A stretch of 64,000 bases of DNA from Mesorhizobium sp. NZP2077 (lineage in GTDB: Bacteria; Pseudomonadota; Alphaproteobacteria; Rhizobiales; Rhizobiaceae), in the NCBI RefSeq assembly GCF_013170805.1, contig NZ_CP051293.1, positions 1,116,001-1,180,000 of the forward strand, written 5' to 3'. The notes below the pieces were generated by a model that had not been told where the DNA came from, ran no database searches, and saw only the letters and a program-made list of their open reading frames with translations. Of the stretch, positions 47,549 to 58,846 are shown piece by piece (the first letter of the stretch is position 1; every line of letters begins with the position of its first letter). The translations under genes and the position numbers were made by a program.

Positions 47549-48244
47549 ATGAGAACCCTTGGCCTTCTCGGCGGGATGAGTTGGGAATCGACTGCCATCT
47601 ACTATCGCTTGCTCAACGAGATCGTGCGCGAGCGCTTGGGCGGGCTGCATTCGGCGAAATTGCTGCTCTGGTCGTTCGACTTCGCCGAGATCGCCGAGCG
47701 GCAGCATCACGGCGATTGGGACGGTGCCGGTGTGCTGCTTGTCGACGCGGCGCGCAAACTCCAGGCGGGTGGTGCGGAAGGTCTGCTTCTGTGCACCAAC
47801 ACCATGCACAAGCTGGCCGACCAGGTGCAGGGAGCGGTGTCGATCCCGCTGATCCACATCGCCGATGCCACGGCGGCCGCGGTCAAGCGTGCGGGCTTGC
47901 AACGCCCGGCGCTTTTGGCGACGCGCTTCACCATGGAGCAGGATTTCTACAAGGGCCGGCTCGCCGACAAATACGGCCTGTCGCCAGTGGTGCCCGATGC
48001 CGCTGGGCGCGACATGGTGCATCGCGTCATCTATGACGAGCTCTGCCAAGGTATCGTCACCGACGCCTCGAAGACGGCTTACATAGAAGAGGCCGAACGC
48101 CTGCGCCGGGAAGAGGCCGCCGACAGTATCATCATGGGCTGCACCGAGATCACCATGCTGATCGGACAGGGCGATTTCGAAATTCCGGTCTTCAACACGA
48201 CGCGCATCCATGCCGAGGCGGCGGTGGAATTCGCTCTCGGTTGA
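47549..48244 (+). CDS. Aspartate/glutamate racemase family protein
   Basis: A 231-residue amino acid racemase-type enzyme. The N-terminal LGLLGGMSWESTAIYYRLLNE is the signature. The two catalytic cysteines are C82 in LLCTNTMH and C198 in IIMGCTEITML, the usual pair that abstracts and returns the alpha proton. The best fit is the YgeA/aspartate racemase group. It could supply D-amino acids for the wall or recycle them. It follows priA by 45 nt on the same strand and may be co-transcribed. Confidence 0.9.
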   Translation: MRTLGLLGGMSWESTAIYYRLLNEIVRERLGGLHSAKLLLWSFDFAEIAERQHHGDWDGAGVLLVDAARKLQAGGAEGLLLCTNTMHKLADQVQGAVSIPLIHIADATAAAVKRAGLQRPALLATRFTMEQDFYKGRLADKYGLSPVVPDAAGRDMVHRVIYDELCQGIVTDASKTAYIEEAERLRREEAADSIIMGCTEITMLIGQGDFEIPVFNTTRIHAEAAVEFALG

Positions 48245-48339
48245 TGCGCCTCTCCTAAACTGCCTGATGCCATCTGGCGCGGCTTTTTTCCTCCGCTAGA
48301 ATGCCCGCAATTTCAAAATACGCATTTCGAGGGGACAGT

Positions 48340-48735
48340 ATGGATTTTGCGCTTCCGTGGCCGACGAGCCAGGGCGAATGGCTGGCCTGGTCGAGCGCCG
48401 TCTTCACCGTGCTGCTCGGTCTTTTGTTTTTCCTGGCGCCGGGCCTGGCCTTCCGCATCCTGCGTTTGCAGGCCAAGCCGGAGAAAGCAGCGGCGATCGC
48501 CGAGGGGCGCGGCAGGATGTCGGGCTTTTATCTTGGCGTCGGCCTGTGCTGCATCCTCTTGGCGCAGCCACTGGTTTACATGGCGCTCGGCTTCTCCTGG
48601 CTGTTCACCGCCTTCGGCCGGCTGCTGTCGATGATGTCGGATGGCGCCAACACACCTTTCAATTGGGTTTCCATTGTGGTGGAATTGGTCCTGGCGGCAT
48701 TGCCGCTCGCCTTTGCCTTCGGCTTTGTGCCCTGA
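48340..48735 (+). CDS. Small four-helix membrane protein
   Basis: A 131-residue protein, mostly hydrophobic, with four predicted membrane helices (residues about 17-37, 60-82, 85-100 and 108-128) and a short charged loop LRLQAKPEKAAAIAEGRGRM between the first two. It resembles DUF4345-type proteins in layout but I cannot name the family with confidence. ATG 48340 follows GAGGGGA six bases upstream; an ATG at 48301 in the same frame lacks a site. It lies between the racemase gene and the ATP synthase operon. Confidence 0.7.
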   Translation: MDFALPWPTSQGEWLAWSSAVFTVLLGLLFFLAPGLAFRILRLQAKPEKAAAIAEGRGRMSGFYLGVGLCCILLAQPLVYMALGFSWLFTAFGRLLSMMSDGANTPFNWVSIVVELVLAALPLAFAFGFVP

Positions 48736-48817
48736 ATCCTTAGCTATTCGGGCGCGCGAGACGGGAGTCTTTTGCCGGATGCGACAATAGTGCCTGAAAA
48801 CCATGCGGAACGACGCA

Positions 48818-48846
48818 TTGCGGTCTTAAAATGCCTGTGCTAGACG
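48818..48846 (+). promoter_or_regulatory. Candidate promoter of the atp operon
   Basis: TTGCGG (48818-48823) and TAGACG (48841-48846) are 17 bp apart, about 135 nt before the atpH start. The hexamers keep the more conserved bases of the rhizobial housekeeping consensus. The 246-nt gap upstream of atpH contains nothing else of note. Confidence 0.35.
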
Positions 48847-48981
48847 GCAATCGACTTTCGGCCGGGGATAGCGGAAGCCGCGCCTCCGTGCTTGAAAAAA
48901 TGCAGTAAGGTCAAAGATTTAGCCAGAGTTTTTGCTCGCGCCAACAATCTGCGGCCTGTCAGACAAGAGAAAAGACGGTCC

Positions 48982-49542
48982 GTGGCTCAATCGTCATCGC
49001 CAATCTCAGGTGTTGCAGAACGCTATGCGGGTTCGCTGTTCGAACTCGCGCGGCAGGCAAATTCGGTCGCCAAGGTCGAGGCCGACCTCAACAGTTTCGA
49101 AGCCATGCTCGAAGGCAGCGCCGACCTTACCCGCCTGATCAACAGCCCGGTGTTCTCCAGCGAGGACCAGGCCAAGGCTATCGCTGCGATCGCCGACAAG
49201 GCCGGGATTGCCGGCCTCGCCGGCAATTTCCTGCGCGTCGTCGCCCAGAACCGGCGGCTGTTCGCCATTCCCGGCATGATCAAGGCGTTCCGTCAGATTG
49301 CTGCCGAGGCGCGTGGCGAGGCCACTGCTGATGTCACGTCGGCACATGAGCTGACGGCTGCCCAGCAAACAGAACTGAAGGCCGCGCTGAAAAGCGTTGC
49401 CGGCAAGGATGTGGCCATCTCCGTCACCGTCGATCCGTCGCTGCTCGGCGGGCTGGTGGTCAAGATGGGCTCGCGCCAGATCGATACGTCGCTCAAAACC
49501 AAACTCAATTCGCTCAAGCTTGCACTGAAAGAGGTCGGCTGA
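48982..49542 (+). CDS. atpH: ATP synthase F1 delta subunit
   Basis: A 186-residue subunit of the F1 stalk that links alpha3beta3 to the b subunits in the membrane. It begins at GTG 48982 ([19 protein letters not shown], the N-terminal helical domain that binds alpha) and ends in the beta-strand domain [32 protein letters not shown]. The frame is open upstream to 48892, but the length from GTG matches the family. The ribosome site is weak. It overlaps atpA by one base (TGATG). Confidence 0.93.
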   Translation: MAQSSSPISGVAERYAGSLFELARQANSVAKVEADLNSFEAMLEGSADLTRLINSPVFSSEDQAKAIAAIADKAGIAGLAGNFLRVVAQNRRLFAIPGMIKAFRQIAAEARGEATADVTSAHELTAAQQTELKAALKSVAGKDVAISVTVDPSLLGGLVVKMGSRQIDTSLKTKLNSLKLALKEVG

Positions 49543-51071
49543 TGGACATCCGCGCCGCGGAAATTTCCGCAATTCTGAAAGACCAGATCAAGAATTTCGG
49601 CAAGGAGGCCGAGGTCTCCGAAGTTGGACAGGTGCTGTCCGTCGGTGACGGTATCGCCCGCGTCTACGGCCTCGACAATGTCCAGGCCGGCGAGATGGTC
49701 GAATTCCCCGGCGGCATCCGCGGCATGGCGCTCAACCTCGAAGCCGACAATGTCGGCGTCGTCATCTTCGGTGCCGACCGCGACATCAAGGAAGGCGACA
49801 TCGTCAAGCGCACCGGCGCCATCGTCGACGTTCCGGTCGGTCCGGGCCTGCTCGGCCGCGTCGTCGACGCGCTCGGCAACCCGATCGACGGCAAGGGCCC
49901 GATCAAGGCGACCGAACGCAAGCGCGTCGACGTCAAGGCGCCCGGCATCATCCCGCGCAAGTCGGTGAACGAGCCGATGTCGACCGGCCTCAAGGCCATC
50001 GATGCGCTGATCCCGGTCGGCCGCGGCCAGCGCGAGCTGGTCATCGGCGACCGCCAGACCGGCAAGACCGCCATCATCCTCGACACCATGCTCAACCAGA
50101 AGTCGGTGCACGACAACGGTCCCGAGAAGGAAAAGCTGTACTGCGTTTATGTCGCCGTCGGTCAGAAGCGCTCGACCGTCGCGCAGTTCGTCAAGGTGCT
50201 GGAAGAGCGCGGCGCGCTCGAATATTCGATCATCGTCGCCGCAACCGCCTCCGACCCGGCGCCGATGCAGTTCCTGGCGCCGTTCGCCGGCGCTACCATG
50301 GGCGAATATTTCCGCGACAACGGCATGCACGCGCTGATCAGCTACGACGATCTGTCGAAGCAGGCTGTCGCGTATCGCCAGATGTCGCTGCTGCTGCGCC
50401 GCCCGCCGGGCCGCGAAGCCTATCCTGGCGACGTTTTCTACCTGCACTCACGCCTGCTCGAGCGCGCCGCCAAGCTCAATGACGATCTGGGCGGCGGATC
50501 GCTGACCGCTTTGCCGATCATCGAGACGCAGGCCAACGACGTGTCGGCCTATATCCCGACCAACGTGATCTCGATCACCGACGGCCAGATCTTCCTCGAA
50601 ACCAATCTGTTCTTCCAGGGTATCCGCCCCGCGGTGAACGTTGGCCTGTCGGTGTCGCGCGTCGGTTCGGCCGCGCAGATCAAGGCGATGAAGCAGGTTG
50701 CCGGTTCGATCAAGGGCGAGCTCGCGCAGTACCGCGAAATGGCGGCCTTCGCGCAGTTCGGCTCCGATCTCGACGCCGCCACGCAGCGCCTGCTCAATCG
50801 CGGATCGCGCCTGACCGAGCTCCTGAAGCAGCCGCAATTCTCGCCGCTGAAGACGGAAGAGCAGGTCGCGGTGATCTTCGCCGGTGTCAATGGCTATCTC
50901 GACAAGCTGCCGGTCAACCAGGTCGGCAAGTTCGAGCATGGCCTGCTCAGCCACATGCGTGCGGCCGGCAAGGACGTTCTCGACGCCATCCGCAAGGAAA
51001 AGGCACTGTCGGACGATCTGCGCGCCAAGCTGAAGGCCGAGATCGACGCTTTCGCCAAGACCTTCGCCTGA
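49542..51071 (+). CDS. atpA: ATP synthase F1 alpha subunit
   Basis: A 509-residue regulatory and structural subunit. The N-terminal beta-barrel precedes the P-loop [10 protein letters not shown] (non-catalytic nucleotide site), then [40 protein letters not shown] and the landmark [17 protein letters not shown] (the region with the catalytic-site Arg). The length is standard. The start overlaps the atpH stop (TGATG), giving translational coupling. The alpha-beta interface Arg lies in the SRVGSAAQ segment. Confidence 0.98.
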   Translation: MDIRAAEISAILKDQIKNFGKEAEVSEVGQVLSVGDGIARVYGLDNVQAGEMVEFPGGIRGMALNLEADNVGVVIFGADRDIKEGDIVKRTGAIVDVPVGPGLLGRVVDALGNPIDGKGPIKATERKRVDVKAPGIIPRKSVNEPMSTGLKAIDALIPVGRGQRELVIGDRQTGKTAIILDTMLNQKSVHDNGPEKEKLYCVYVAVGQKRSTVAQFVKVLEERGALEYSIIVAATASDPAPMQFLAPFAGATMGEYFRDNGMHALISYDDLSKQAVAYRQMSLLLRRPPGREAYPGDVFYLHSRLLERAAKLNDDLGGGSLTALPIIETQANDVSAYIPTNVISITDGQIFLETNLFFQGIRPAVNVGLSVSRVGSAAQIKAMKQVAGSIKGELAQYREMAAFAQFGSDLDAATQRLLNRGSRLTELLKQPQFSPLKTEEQVAVIFAGVNGYLDKLPVNQVGKFEHGLLSHMRAAGKDVLDAIRKEKALSDDLRAKLKAEIDAFAKTFA

Positions 51072-51103
51072 GCGAAGCGACAAGACGGGATCAGGTTTGA
51101 AGC

Positions 51104-53651
<2,548 letters not shown>

Positions 53652-53711
53652 TACCCATTCGGCAGCGCGGTTCAGCTGCGCTGCTTTCGATCCAAGCGTT
53701 TGTGAGACACC

Positions 53712-54119
53712 ATGGCTGAAGCTTTCAAGTTCGAACTGGTCTCGCCGGAACGCCTGCTGGTTTCCGAGCAGGTCGAATCCGTCGTCATTCCGGGTGCCGA
53801 AGGCGAGATGACCGTGATGGCGCATCACGCGCCGGTCATGACCACGATCAAGCCGGGTGTCGTCACGGTGAAGACCGCGTCGGGCGGCGAAGAACGCTAT
53901 GTCGTGTTCGGCGGTTTCGCCGACATCGTCCCGGCCGGCTGCACGCTGCTGGCGGAATCGGCTGTCGCGGTCAAGGATGTCGACCGCGCCGATCTCGCCC
54001 GCCGCATCCAGGAAGCCAAGGAAGATGCCACTGATGCCAAAGACGACCAGGCGCGCAGCAAGGCGGAGCAGTTCCTTAGCCAGCTCACCACGCTGGAAGG
54101 CGCGCTTCTGCCGGCTTGA
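53712..54119 (+). CDS. atpC: ATP synthase F1 epsilon subunit
   Basis: A 135-residue subunit that couples gamma to the c-ring and can inhibit ATP hydrolysis. The N-terminal beta-sandwich has FELVSPERLLVSEQVESVVIPGAEGEMTVMAHHAPVMTTIKPG, and the C-terminal helices follow (KDVDRADLARRIQEAKEDATDAKDDQARSKAEQFLSQLTTLE). It is 60 nt after atpD and is the last gene of the operon, with a terminator from 54143. Confidence 0.95.
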   Translation: MAEAFKFELVSPERLLVSEQVESVVIPGAEGEMTVMAHHAPVMTTIKPGVVTVKTASGGEERYVVFGGFADIVPAGCTLLAESAVAVKDVDRADLARRIQEAKEDATDAKDDQARSKAEQFLSQLTTLEGALLPA

Positions 54120-54142
54120 AATTCGGCCTAGATGACTTGATG

Positions 54143-54168
54143 AAAAGCGGGGCCTTGCCTCGCTTTTT
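54143..54168 (+). terminator. Rho-independent terminator of the atp operon
   Basis: AAAAGCGGGGC (54143-54153), loop CTT, GCCTCGCTTTTT (54157-54168). The stem has one G-U pair and runs into five T residues. It lies 24 nt after the atpC stop. Confidence 0.8.
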
Positions 54169-54209
54169 GTTTGTCGGACAGTTCGGCTGGTTTGGCGTGG
54201 GGACAGCCG

Positions 54210-55184
54210 ATGGCGCAGGAAACAGATCAACGAGAAACGGCTTCCAGGTCTAGGTGGTCGACGGCGCTGGTGTCGGCCTTTGGCGGCCCATTCGGTGGGT
54301 TTCTGTGGATTGGCGCTGGCAGGCTGGCGCTCGCCTGCCTGGTGGCAGTCAGCGTCCTCAGTCTCGTGATCATCTACATCGGTTTTCCGGTTTTACCCGG
54401 CGTCGATCTTGCCTGGCTGGCCAACCTTTCAAGCATCGGCTTGATGATCCTGTGGGTGGCGCTCGTCGTGCCCTTCACATCCCGGTTCAAGCCGAACAAA
54501 TGGTATGCGCACGGGTTTTGGGTGCTGGTGCTGGTCTTTTTCTCCTCACCCGTGCCCGCAATGGTGATCCGTTCGTTTCTGTTCCAGCTGTTTTCGATTC
54601 CGTCCGGCAGCATGGTGCCGACATTGCAGGAGGGCGACCATCTCTTCGTCTCCAAATTCGCTTACGGCTACAGCCGTTACAGCGTGCCGTTCGATCTGCT
54701 GCCGATAGAAGGGCGCATACTCGGCGCGGAACCCAAGCGAGGGGATGTCGTGGTGTTCAGATTCCCGCCAGACCCCAGCGTGGATTACATCCAGCGGATC
54801 GTCGGTCTTCCCGGCGACAGGATTCAGATCGTCGACGGCGTGCTTCACATCAACGATGTGGCCGTCGGCCTCGAGGATGCCGGCACGTTCTCGTATGAGC
54901 AGAGGTCAGCCAAGCTTCAACGGGAGACCCTGCCGGGGGGCATCAGCCATTTCGTTCTCAACCTGACGGACAACTCGATTGGTGACAATACGCGCGTGTT
55001 CGAGGTGCCGGAAGGCCATTATTTCGTGCTGGGCGACAACAGAGACAATGCCTCCGACAGCCGGTTCACGGTAGGCTTCGTTCCCTACGAAAACCTCGTC
55101 GGCAAGGCCGTGCGATTGTTCTGGAATTCGCAAGGCACGGATTACGCGTCCCGGCAGACGTTGGACAGTTCGGCTGCCAGATAG
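54210..55184 (+). CDS. Signal-peptidase-I-like (S26) protein with catalytic Lys replaced
   Basis: A 324-residue membrane protein. Three or four hydrophobic segments (about 22-40, 43-61, 74-90, 101-118) anchor a C-terminal S26 domain. The box B motif SIPSGSMVPTL holds the nucleophile S134, and box C PKRGDVVVF and the box E-type GDNRDNASDSR are present. Box D normally reads Y-x-K-R-x-x-G-L-P-G-D with Lys as general base; here it is DYIQRIVGLPGD with Q195 (CAG, 54792-54794). So the fold is clear but peptidase activity is doubtful. ATG 54210 has GGGGAC upstream; the frame is open to 54171. It follows the atp terminator, so it has its own promoter. Confidence 0.85.
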   Translation: MAQETDQRETASRSRWSTALVSAFGGPFGGFLWIGAGRLALACLVAVSVLSLVIIYIGFPVLPGVDLAWLANLSSIGLMILWVALVVPFTSRFKPNKWYAHGFWVLVLVFFSSPVPAMVIRSFLFQLFSIPSGSMVPTLQEGDHLFVSKFAYGYSRYSVPFDLLPIEGRILGAEPKRGDVVVFRFPPDPSVDYIQRIVGLPGDRIQIVDGVLHINDVAVGLEDAGTFSYEQRSAKLQRETLPGGISHFVLNLTDNSIGDNTRVFEVPEGHYFVLGDNRDNASDSRFTVGFVPYENLVGKAVRLFWNSQGTDYASRQTLDSSAAR

Positions 55185-55211
55185 GCCCAAACCACATTGG
55201 GTCCGACTCGA

Positions 55212-56714
55212 CTACTCGCTTCCTATGCCAAGCGCGGCGAAGGCCAGGGCCGGGCCATCCCTTCGCAGGTGAACGAGATGGACCGCCACAAGTTCGATCA
55301 GCGTCTGGCGCTCGGCATGATCCTTGGCGAAGCCGGCCAAGTCGAACACCGCCGTGACCGTTTCGTTCGCCGGTAGCTGTTGGCTCAAAAGCGCCGTGAG
55401 CGCGGCATCGAGCGGATCGGTGAAATGGTTTTCGGGCAAGGTGTTTCCGCGCGCGGCGCAGGCGGCGATCCAGGCGGCAACCACCAGCGTGAGATGGACC
55501 ATCTCAGTGCCGGCCTCGAGGCACTCGATGGCGGATGCGATGATGCGCTGTGGCAGTTTCTGGCTGCCGTCATTGGCGATCTGGGCGGTGCGGTGGGCGA
55601 GCGCAGTGTTGGAGAAACGCTCGGTAAGCTCGGCTGTGTAGGCTGATGTATCGAGCCCGGCATCCTCCGGCAAAGTCGGAATGGCTTCCGCCCACAATGC
55701 ATCGACGAATTGTCGGATCGCCGGGTCGGCGAAAGCGCGGTCGACCGTGGCGTGGCCGCTGAGCAGGCCGAGATAGGCGATGGCCGAATGCGATCCGTTG
55801 AGAAGTCTCAGCTTCATGTCCTCGAAGGGCCCGACATCGCGGACCATGGTGACGCCGAATCTTTCCCAGGCCGGCCTGCCTCCCGGAAAATTGTACTCGA
55901 CCACCCATTGGCAGAACGGCTCTGTCATCACAGGCCAGGCATCCTCGACGCCGAGTTCGACAGCAATCCGCTCCCGATCGGCATCGGTCGTTGCCGGCAC
56001 GATGCGGTCGACCATGCTCGACGGAAAAGCGACGTGATCAGCAATGTGGTTGGCGAGGTTAGCATCGCCCGTTGAGCCGAGCCCGGCATCGCGCAACGCG
56101 GCGAATTCGGTCAGCAGCCGGTGCAGTGTGGCGCCATTGGCTGGCAGGTTGTCGCAACACAGCACGGTAAAGGGCGGTGTTCCCGCGGCCAGCCTTCGGG
56201 CAAGCGCTTCGGTCAGAAAACCATGCGCGGTCTTTGGCGCCTGCGGATTGGCCAGATCGTGGATGATGTCGGGATGGGTGGCGTCCAGTCCGCCGCCCGC
56301 GGCCCTGAGATAGGCCTTCTCGGTGATGGTCAGCGTAACGATGCGGGTGCGCGGATCGGTCAGCGCGGCCAGCACCGCACCGGGGTCTTCCGGCGCCACC
56401 AGCAGCGACTGGATCGAGCCGATGACGCGCAGCTCCTCCTCGCCACTGCTGCGGATCGCCAGCGTGTAGAGCCCGTCCTGCGGCGCCAGCGCGTCGCGTG
56501 TGTCGGCGCTGCGCAAGGAGACGCCGACGATGCCCCAGTCCGTTTCGCCCGCCGCCAGGCAGTCGTCGACATAAGCGGCCTGATGGGCGCGATGAAAGGC
56601 ACCGACGCCGAGATGCACGATGCCCGATACAACCTTGTCGCGGTCATATGCGGGGATTTTGGTCCCCTCGGGCAGCTTTTGTAGCGTGGCGTCGGACAGA
56701 TGGCTTCTGGTCAT
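55212..56714 (-). CDS. uxuB: D-fructuronate reductase / mannitol dehydrogenase family
   Basis: A 500-residue long-chain polyol dehydrogenase that reduces fructuronate to mannonate with NADH (or oxidises mannitol in paralogues). The N-terminal GIVHLGVGAFHRAHQAAYVDD is the cofactor-binding landmark. The catalytic Lys region MKLRLLNGSHSAIAYLG and DNLPANGATLHRLL are present. I favour UxuB over mannitol dehydrogenase because uxaC is divergent next to it and kdgF follows. ATG 56714 gives the normal length; the frame extends 52 codons further with no support. Confidence 0.85.
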   Translation of the reverse strand: MTRSHLSDATLQKLPEGTKIPAYDRDKVVSGIVHLGVGAFHRAHQAAYVDDCLAAGETDWGIVGVSLRSADTRDALAPQDGLYTLAIRSSGEEELRVIGSIQSLLVAPEDPGAVLAALTDPRTRIVTLTITEKAYLRAAGGGLDATHPDIIHDLANPQAPKTAHGFLTEALARRLAAGTPPFTVLCCDNLPANGATLHRLLTEFAALRDAGLGSTGDANLANHIADHVAFPSSMVDRIVPATTDADRERIAVELGVEDAWPVMTEPFCQWVVEYNFPGGRPAWERFGVTMVRDVGPFEDMKLRLLNGSHSAIAYLGLLSGHATVDRAFADPAIRQFVDALWAEAIPTLPEDAGLDTSAYTAELTERFSNTALAHRTAQIANDGSQKLPQRIIASAIECLEAGTEMVHLTLVVAAWIAACAARGNTLPENHFTDPLDAALTALLSQQLPANETVTAVFDLAGFAKDHAERQTLIELVAVHLVHLRRDGPALAFAALGIGSE

Positions 56715-56810
56715 CACGATACCGGGGCTGAGGGCTTGGGAAGCGGCGGATGACAGGCGGCGTAACACCTGTTTGCGCTTGCCGCAAGGATGCCGCTTTG
56801 CCAGCACACA

Positions 56811-56839
56811 TTGACATCGCTTTAACCCGAACGTACCGA
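56811..56839 (+). promoter_or_regulatory. Candidate uxaC promoter in the uxuB/uxaC spacer
   Basis: TTGACA (56811-56816) and TACCGA (56834-56839) are 17 bp apart, 30 nt before the uxaC start. A dyad TTGCG-N5-CGCAA (56773-56787) lies in the same divergent spacer and could bind a regulator acting on both directions. Confidence 0.4.
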
Positions 56840-56868
56840 TATCCAGATTGGAAGGAGCCGCTTTTCCC

Positions 56869-58278
56869 ATGGTCGCGTTGACCGATCCGGACCTGCTGTT
56901 CCCGTCCGAAGCGCATTCGCGCTCGCTTGCCCGCGACCTCTATGCCGGCATCAAGAACCTGCCCATCGTCAGCCCGCACGGCCACACCGATCCGCGCTGG
57001 TATGCGCTCAACGAACCGTTTCCGGATCCGGCGCAACTGCTCATCGTGCCCGACCACTACATCTTCCGCATGCTGTCCAGCCAGGGTGTCCGCCTGGAGG
57101 ATCTCGGCATTGCTGCTCTCGATGGGTCACCAGTCGAGGCCGACGGCAGGACCATCTGGCGGCGTTTTGCCGAAAATTATTTCCTCTTCCGCGGCACGCC
57201 GACCCGGTTGTGGCTCGACCATGTGCTTGCGCATCTGTTCGGTATCGACGAGCCATTGAGTGCCGAGACGGCCGATCGCCACTACGACACGATCGCGACG
57301 CTGCTGCAGTGGGAGAATTTCCGGCCGCGCGCCTTGTTCGAGCGCTTCAATATCGAGGTCATCGCGACGACGGAAGGCGCGCTCGACGATCTCAAATGGC
57401 ACAAGATGATCCGCGACAGCGGCTGGGAGGGCCGCGTTATCACGGCCTATCGGCCGGACGCGGTCGTCGATCCCGATTTCGAAGGTTTTTCAGCCAATCT
57501 CGATAGGCTCGGCGAGATAACCGGCTGCGACACCGGCGGCTGGGCCGGCTATCTCGACGCGCATCGCCAGCGGCGCGCCTTCTTCAAGAGTTTTGGCGCG
57601 ACCTCGTCCGACCATGGCCATCCGACGGCGGAGACCGCCAACCTTTCCGACGCGGCGGCGCAAGAGCTGTTCAACCGTATCCGCCACGGCTCGGAGGACG
57701 AGCGCGAGCGAAAGCTGTTCCGCGCCCAGATGCTGACCGAGATGGCCAAGATGAGCCGGGACGACGGGCTCGTGATGCAGATCCATCCTGGCTCCTGGCG
57801 CAATCACTCGCCTTCTATTTTCCAGAGATTCGGCCGCGACAAGGGTTTCGATATTCCGACGCGGACCGACTATGTAACGGCGCTGAAGCCGTTGCTCGAC
57901 TGCGTCGGACTGGAGCGCGACCTGACCGTCATCGCCTTCACGCTCGACGAAACCAGCTATGCGCGCGAACTGGCGCCGTTGGCTGGCGTCTATCCGGCGC
58001 TGAAGCTCGGGCCGGCCTGGTGGTTTCATGACAGTCCGGAAGGCATGCGCCGCTTCCGCGAGATGACGACGGAGACGGCCGGCTTCTACAACACTGTCGG
58101 CTTCAACGACGACACCCGCGCCTTTCCCTCGATCGCGGCCCGCCACGACGTGGCGCGTCGCGTCGACTGCGCCTTCCTGGCGCGGCTCGTCGCCGAGCAC
58201 CGGCTGCGCGAAAACGAGGCGCATGAGCTGGCAGGGGAGTTGGCCTATACGCTTGCCAAGAAAGCCTATCGGCTCTGA
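56869..58278 (+). CDS. uxaC: Uronate isomerase (glucuronate isomerase)
   Basis: A 469-residue enzyme isomerising D-glucuronate to D-fructuronate and D-galacturonate to D-tagaturonate. It belongs to the amidohydrolase-like fold, with LPIVSPHGHTDPRWYA holding the metal HxH site and YRPDAVVDPDF, MQIHPGSWRNH and GPAWWFHDSPEGMRRFREMTTE later. The length is that of UxaC. ATG 56869 has AAGGAG 11 bases upstream, a little far, and the frame extends to TTG 56848. It is divergent from uxuB, and kdgF follows after 52 nt. Confidence 0.95.
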   Translation: MVALTDPDLLFPSEAHSRSLARDLYAGIKNLPIVSPHGHTDPRWYALNEPFPDPAQLLIVPDHYIFRMLSSQGVRLEDLGIAALDGSPVEADGRTIWRRFAENYFLFRGTPTRLWLDHVLAHLFGIDEPLSAETADRHYDTIATLLQWENFRPRALFERFNIEVIATTEGALDDLKWHKMIRDSGWEGRVITAYRPDAVVDPDFEGFSANLDRLGEITGCDTGGWAGYLDAHRQRRAFFKSFGATSSDHGHPTAETANLSDAAAQELFNRIRHGSEDERERKLFRAQMLTEMAKMSRDDGLVMQIHPGSWRNHSPSIFQRFGRDKGFDIPTRTDYVTALKPLLDCVGLERDLTVIAFTLDETSYARELAPLAGVYPALKLGPAWWFHDSPEGMRRFREMTTETAGFYNTVGFNDDTRAFPSIAARHDVARRVDCAFLARLVAEHRLRENEAHELAGELAYTLAKKAYRL

Positions 58279-58330
58279 TGCATGCCGACGCGATTGCCGC
58301 TGGCCAGCCGTCGACGATGAGGACATGACG

Positions 58331-58663
58331 ATGACAAAGATTTTCGCCCATGCCGGCGAGGGCGACTGGACGCAGACGCCTGACGGCAACAGGCGGCGGG
58401 TTCTCCTCTCTACCGATGAGCTGATGCTGGTCGAATTCGGTTTCGACAAGGGCGGTGTCGGTGCCCTGCATTCGCATCCGCATGTCCAGTCAAGCTACGT
58501 TGCCGAAGGCCGTTTCGAGGTGACCATCGACGGCCGGACTGAGATTCTCGAGACCGGAGGCAGCTTCATCGTGCCGTCCGGTCTGTTGCATGGTGTCAAG
58601 GCGCTGGAAGCCGGGCGGCTGGTGGATAGTTTCACGCCGCACAGGGCCGATTTTCTCACCTGA
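58331..58663 (+). CDS. kdgF: KdgF-type cupin, uronate linearisation
   Basis: A 110-residue single cupin. The motif HSHPHVQSSYVAEGRFEVTI has the metal-binding histidines, and the second cupin box FIVPSGLLHGVKALE the third. KdgF converts the unsaturated cyclic uronate released by pectin or alginate lyases into the linear keto sugar. ATG 58331 is placed seven bases after GAGGA; ATG 58325 is too close to it. It follows uxaC in the same operon, which fits a path from oligo- to monouronates. Confidence 0.9.
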   Translation: MTKIFAHAGEGDWTQTPDGNRRRVLLSTDELMLVEFGFDKGGVGALHSHPHVQSSYVAEGRFEVTIDGRTEILETGGSFIVPSGLLHGVKALEAGRLVDSFTPHRADFLT

Positions 58664-58707
58664 ATGCGCGAGCCGCCGCCGATTTCCCAACCGTTTCCGA
58701 AAATGAA

Positions 58708-58738
58708 AAACCCGCGCCTTCAGGGAAGGCGCGGGTTT
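58708..58738. terminator. Perfect 14-bp bidirectional terminator
   Basis: AAACCCGCGCCTTC (58708-58721), loop AGG, GAAGGCGCGGGTTT (58725-58738) with A residues before and TTT at the end. It is between kdgF and the convergent aldehyde dehydrogenase and can end both transcripts. Confidence 0.9.
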
Positions 58739-58846
58739 ATTGCCTGGGCGCTCATGCGCCGCGGTACTCAAAACAACACCGCAGGATCGGAAACCTGCCG
58801 GATCATGTTGAATATAAACTTAATGCGCGGAGGTCACGACGATTGG

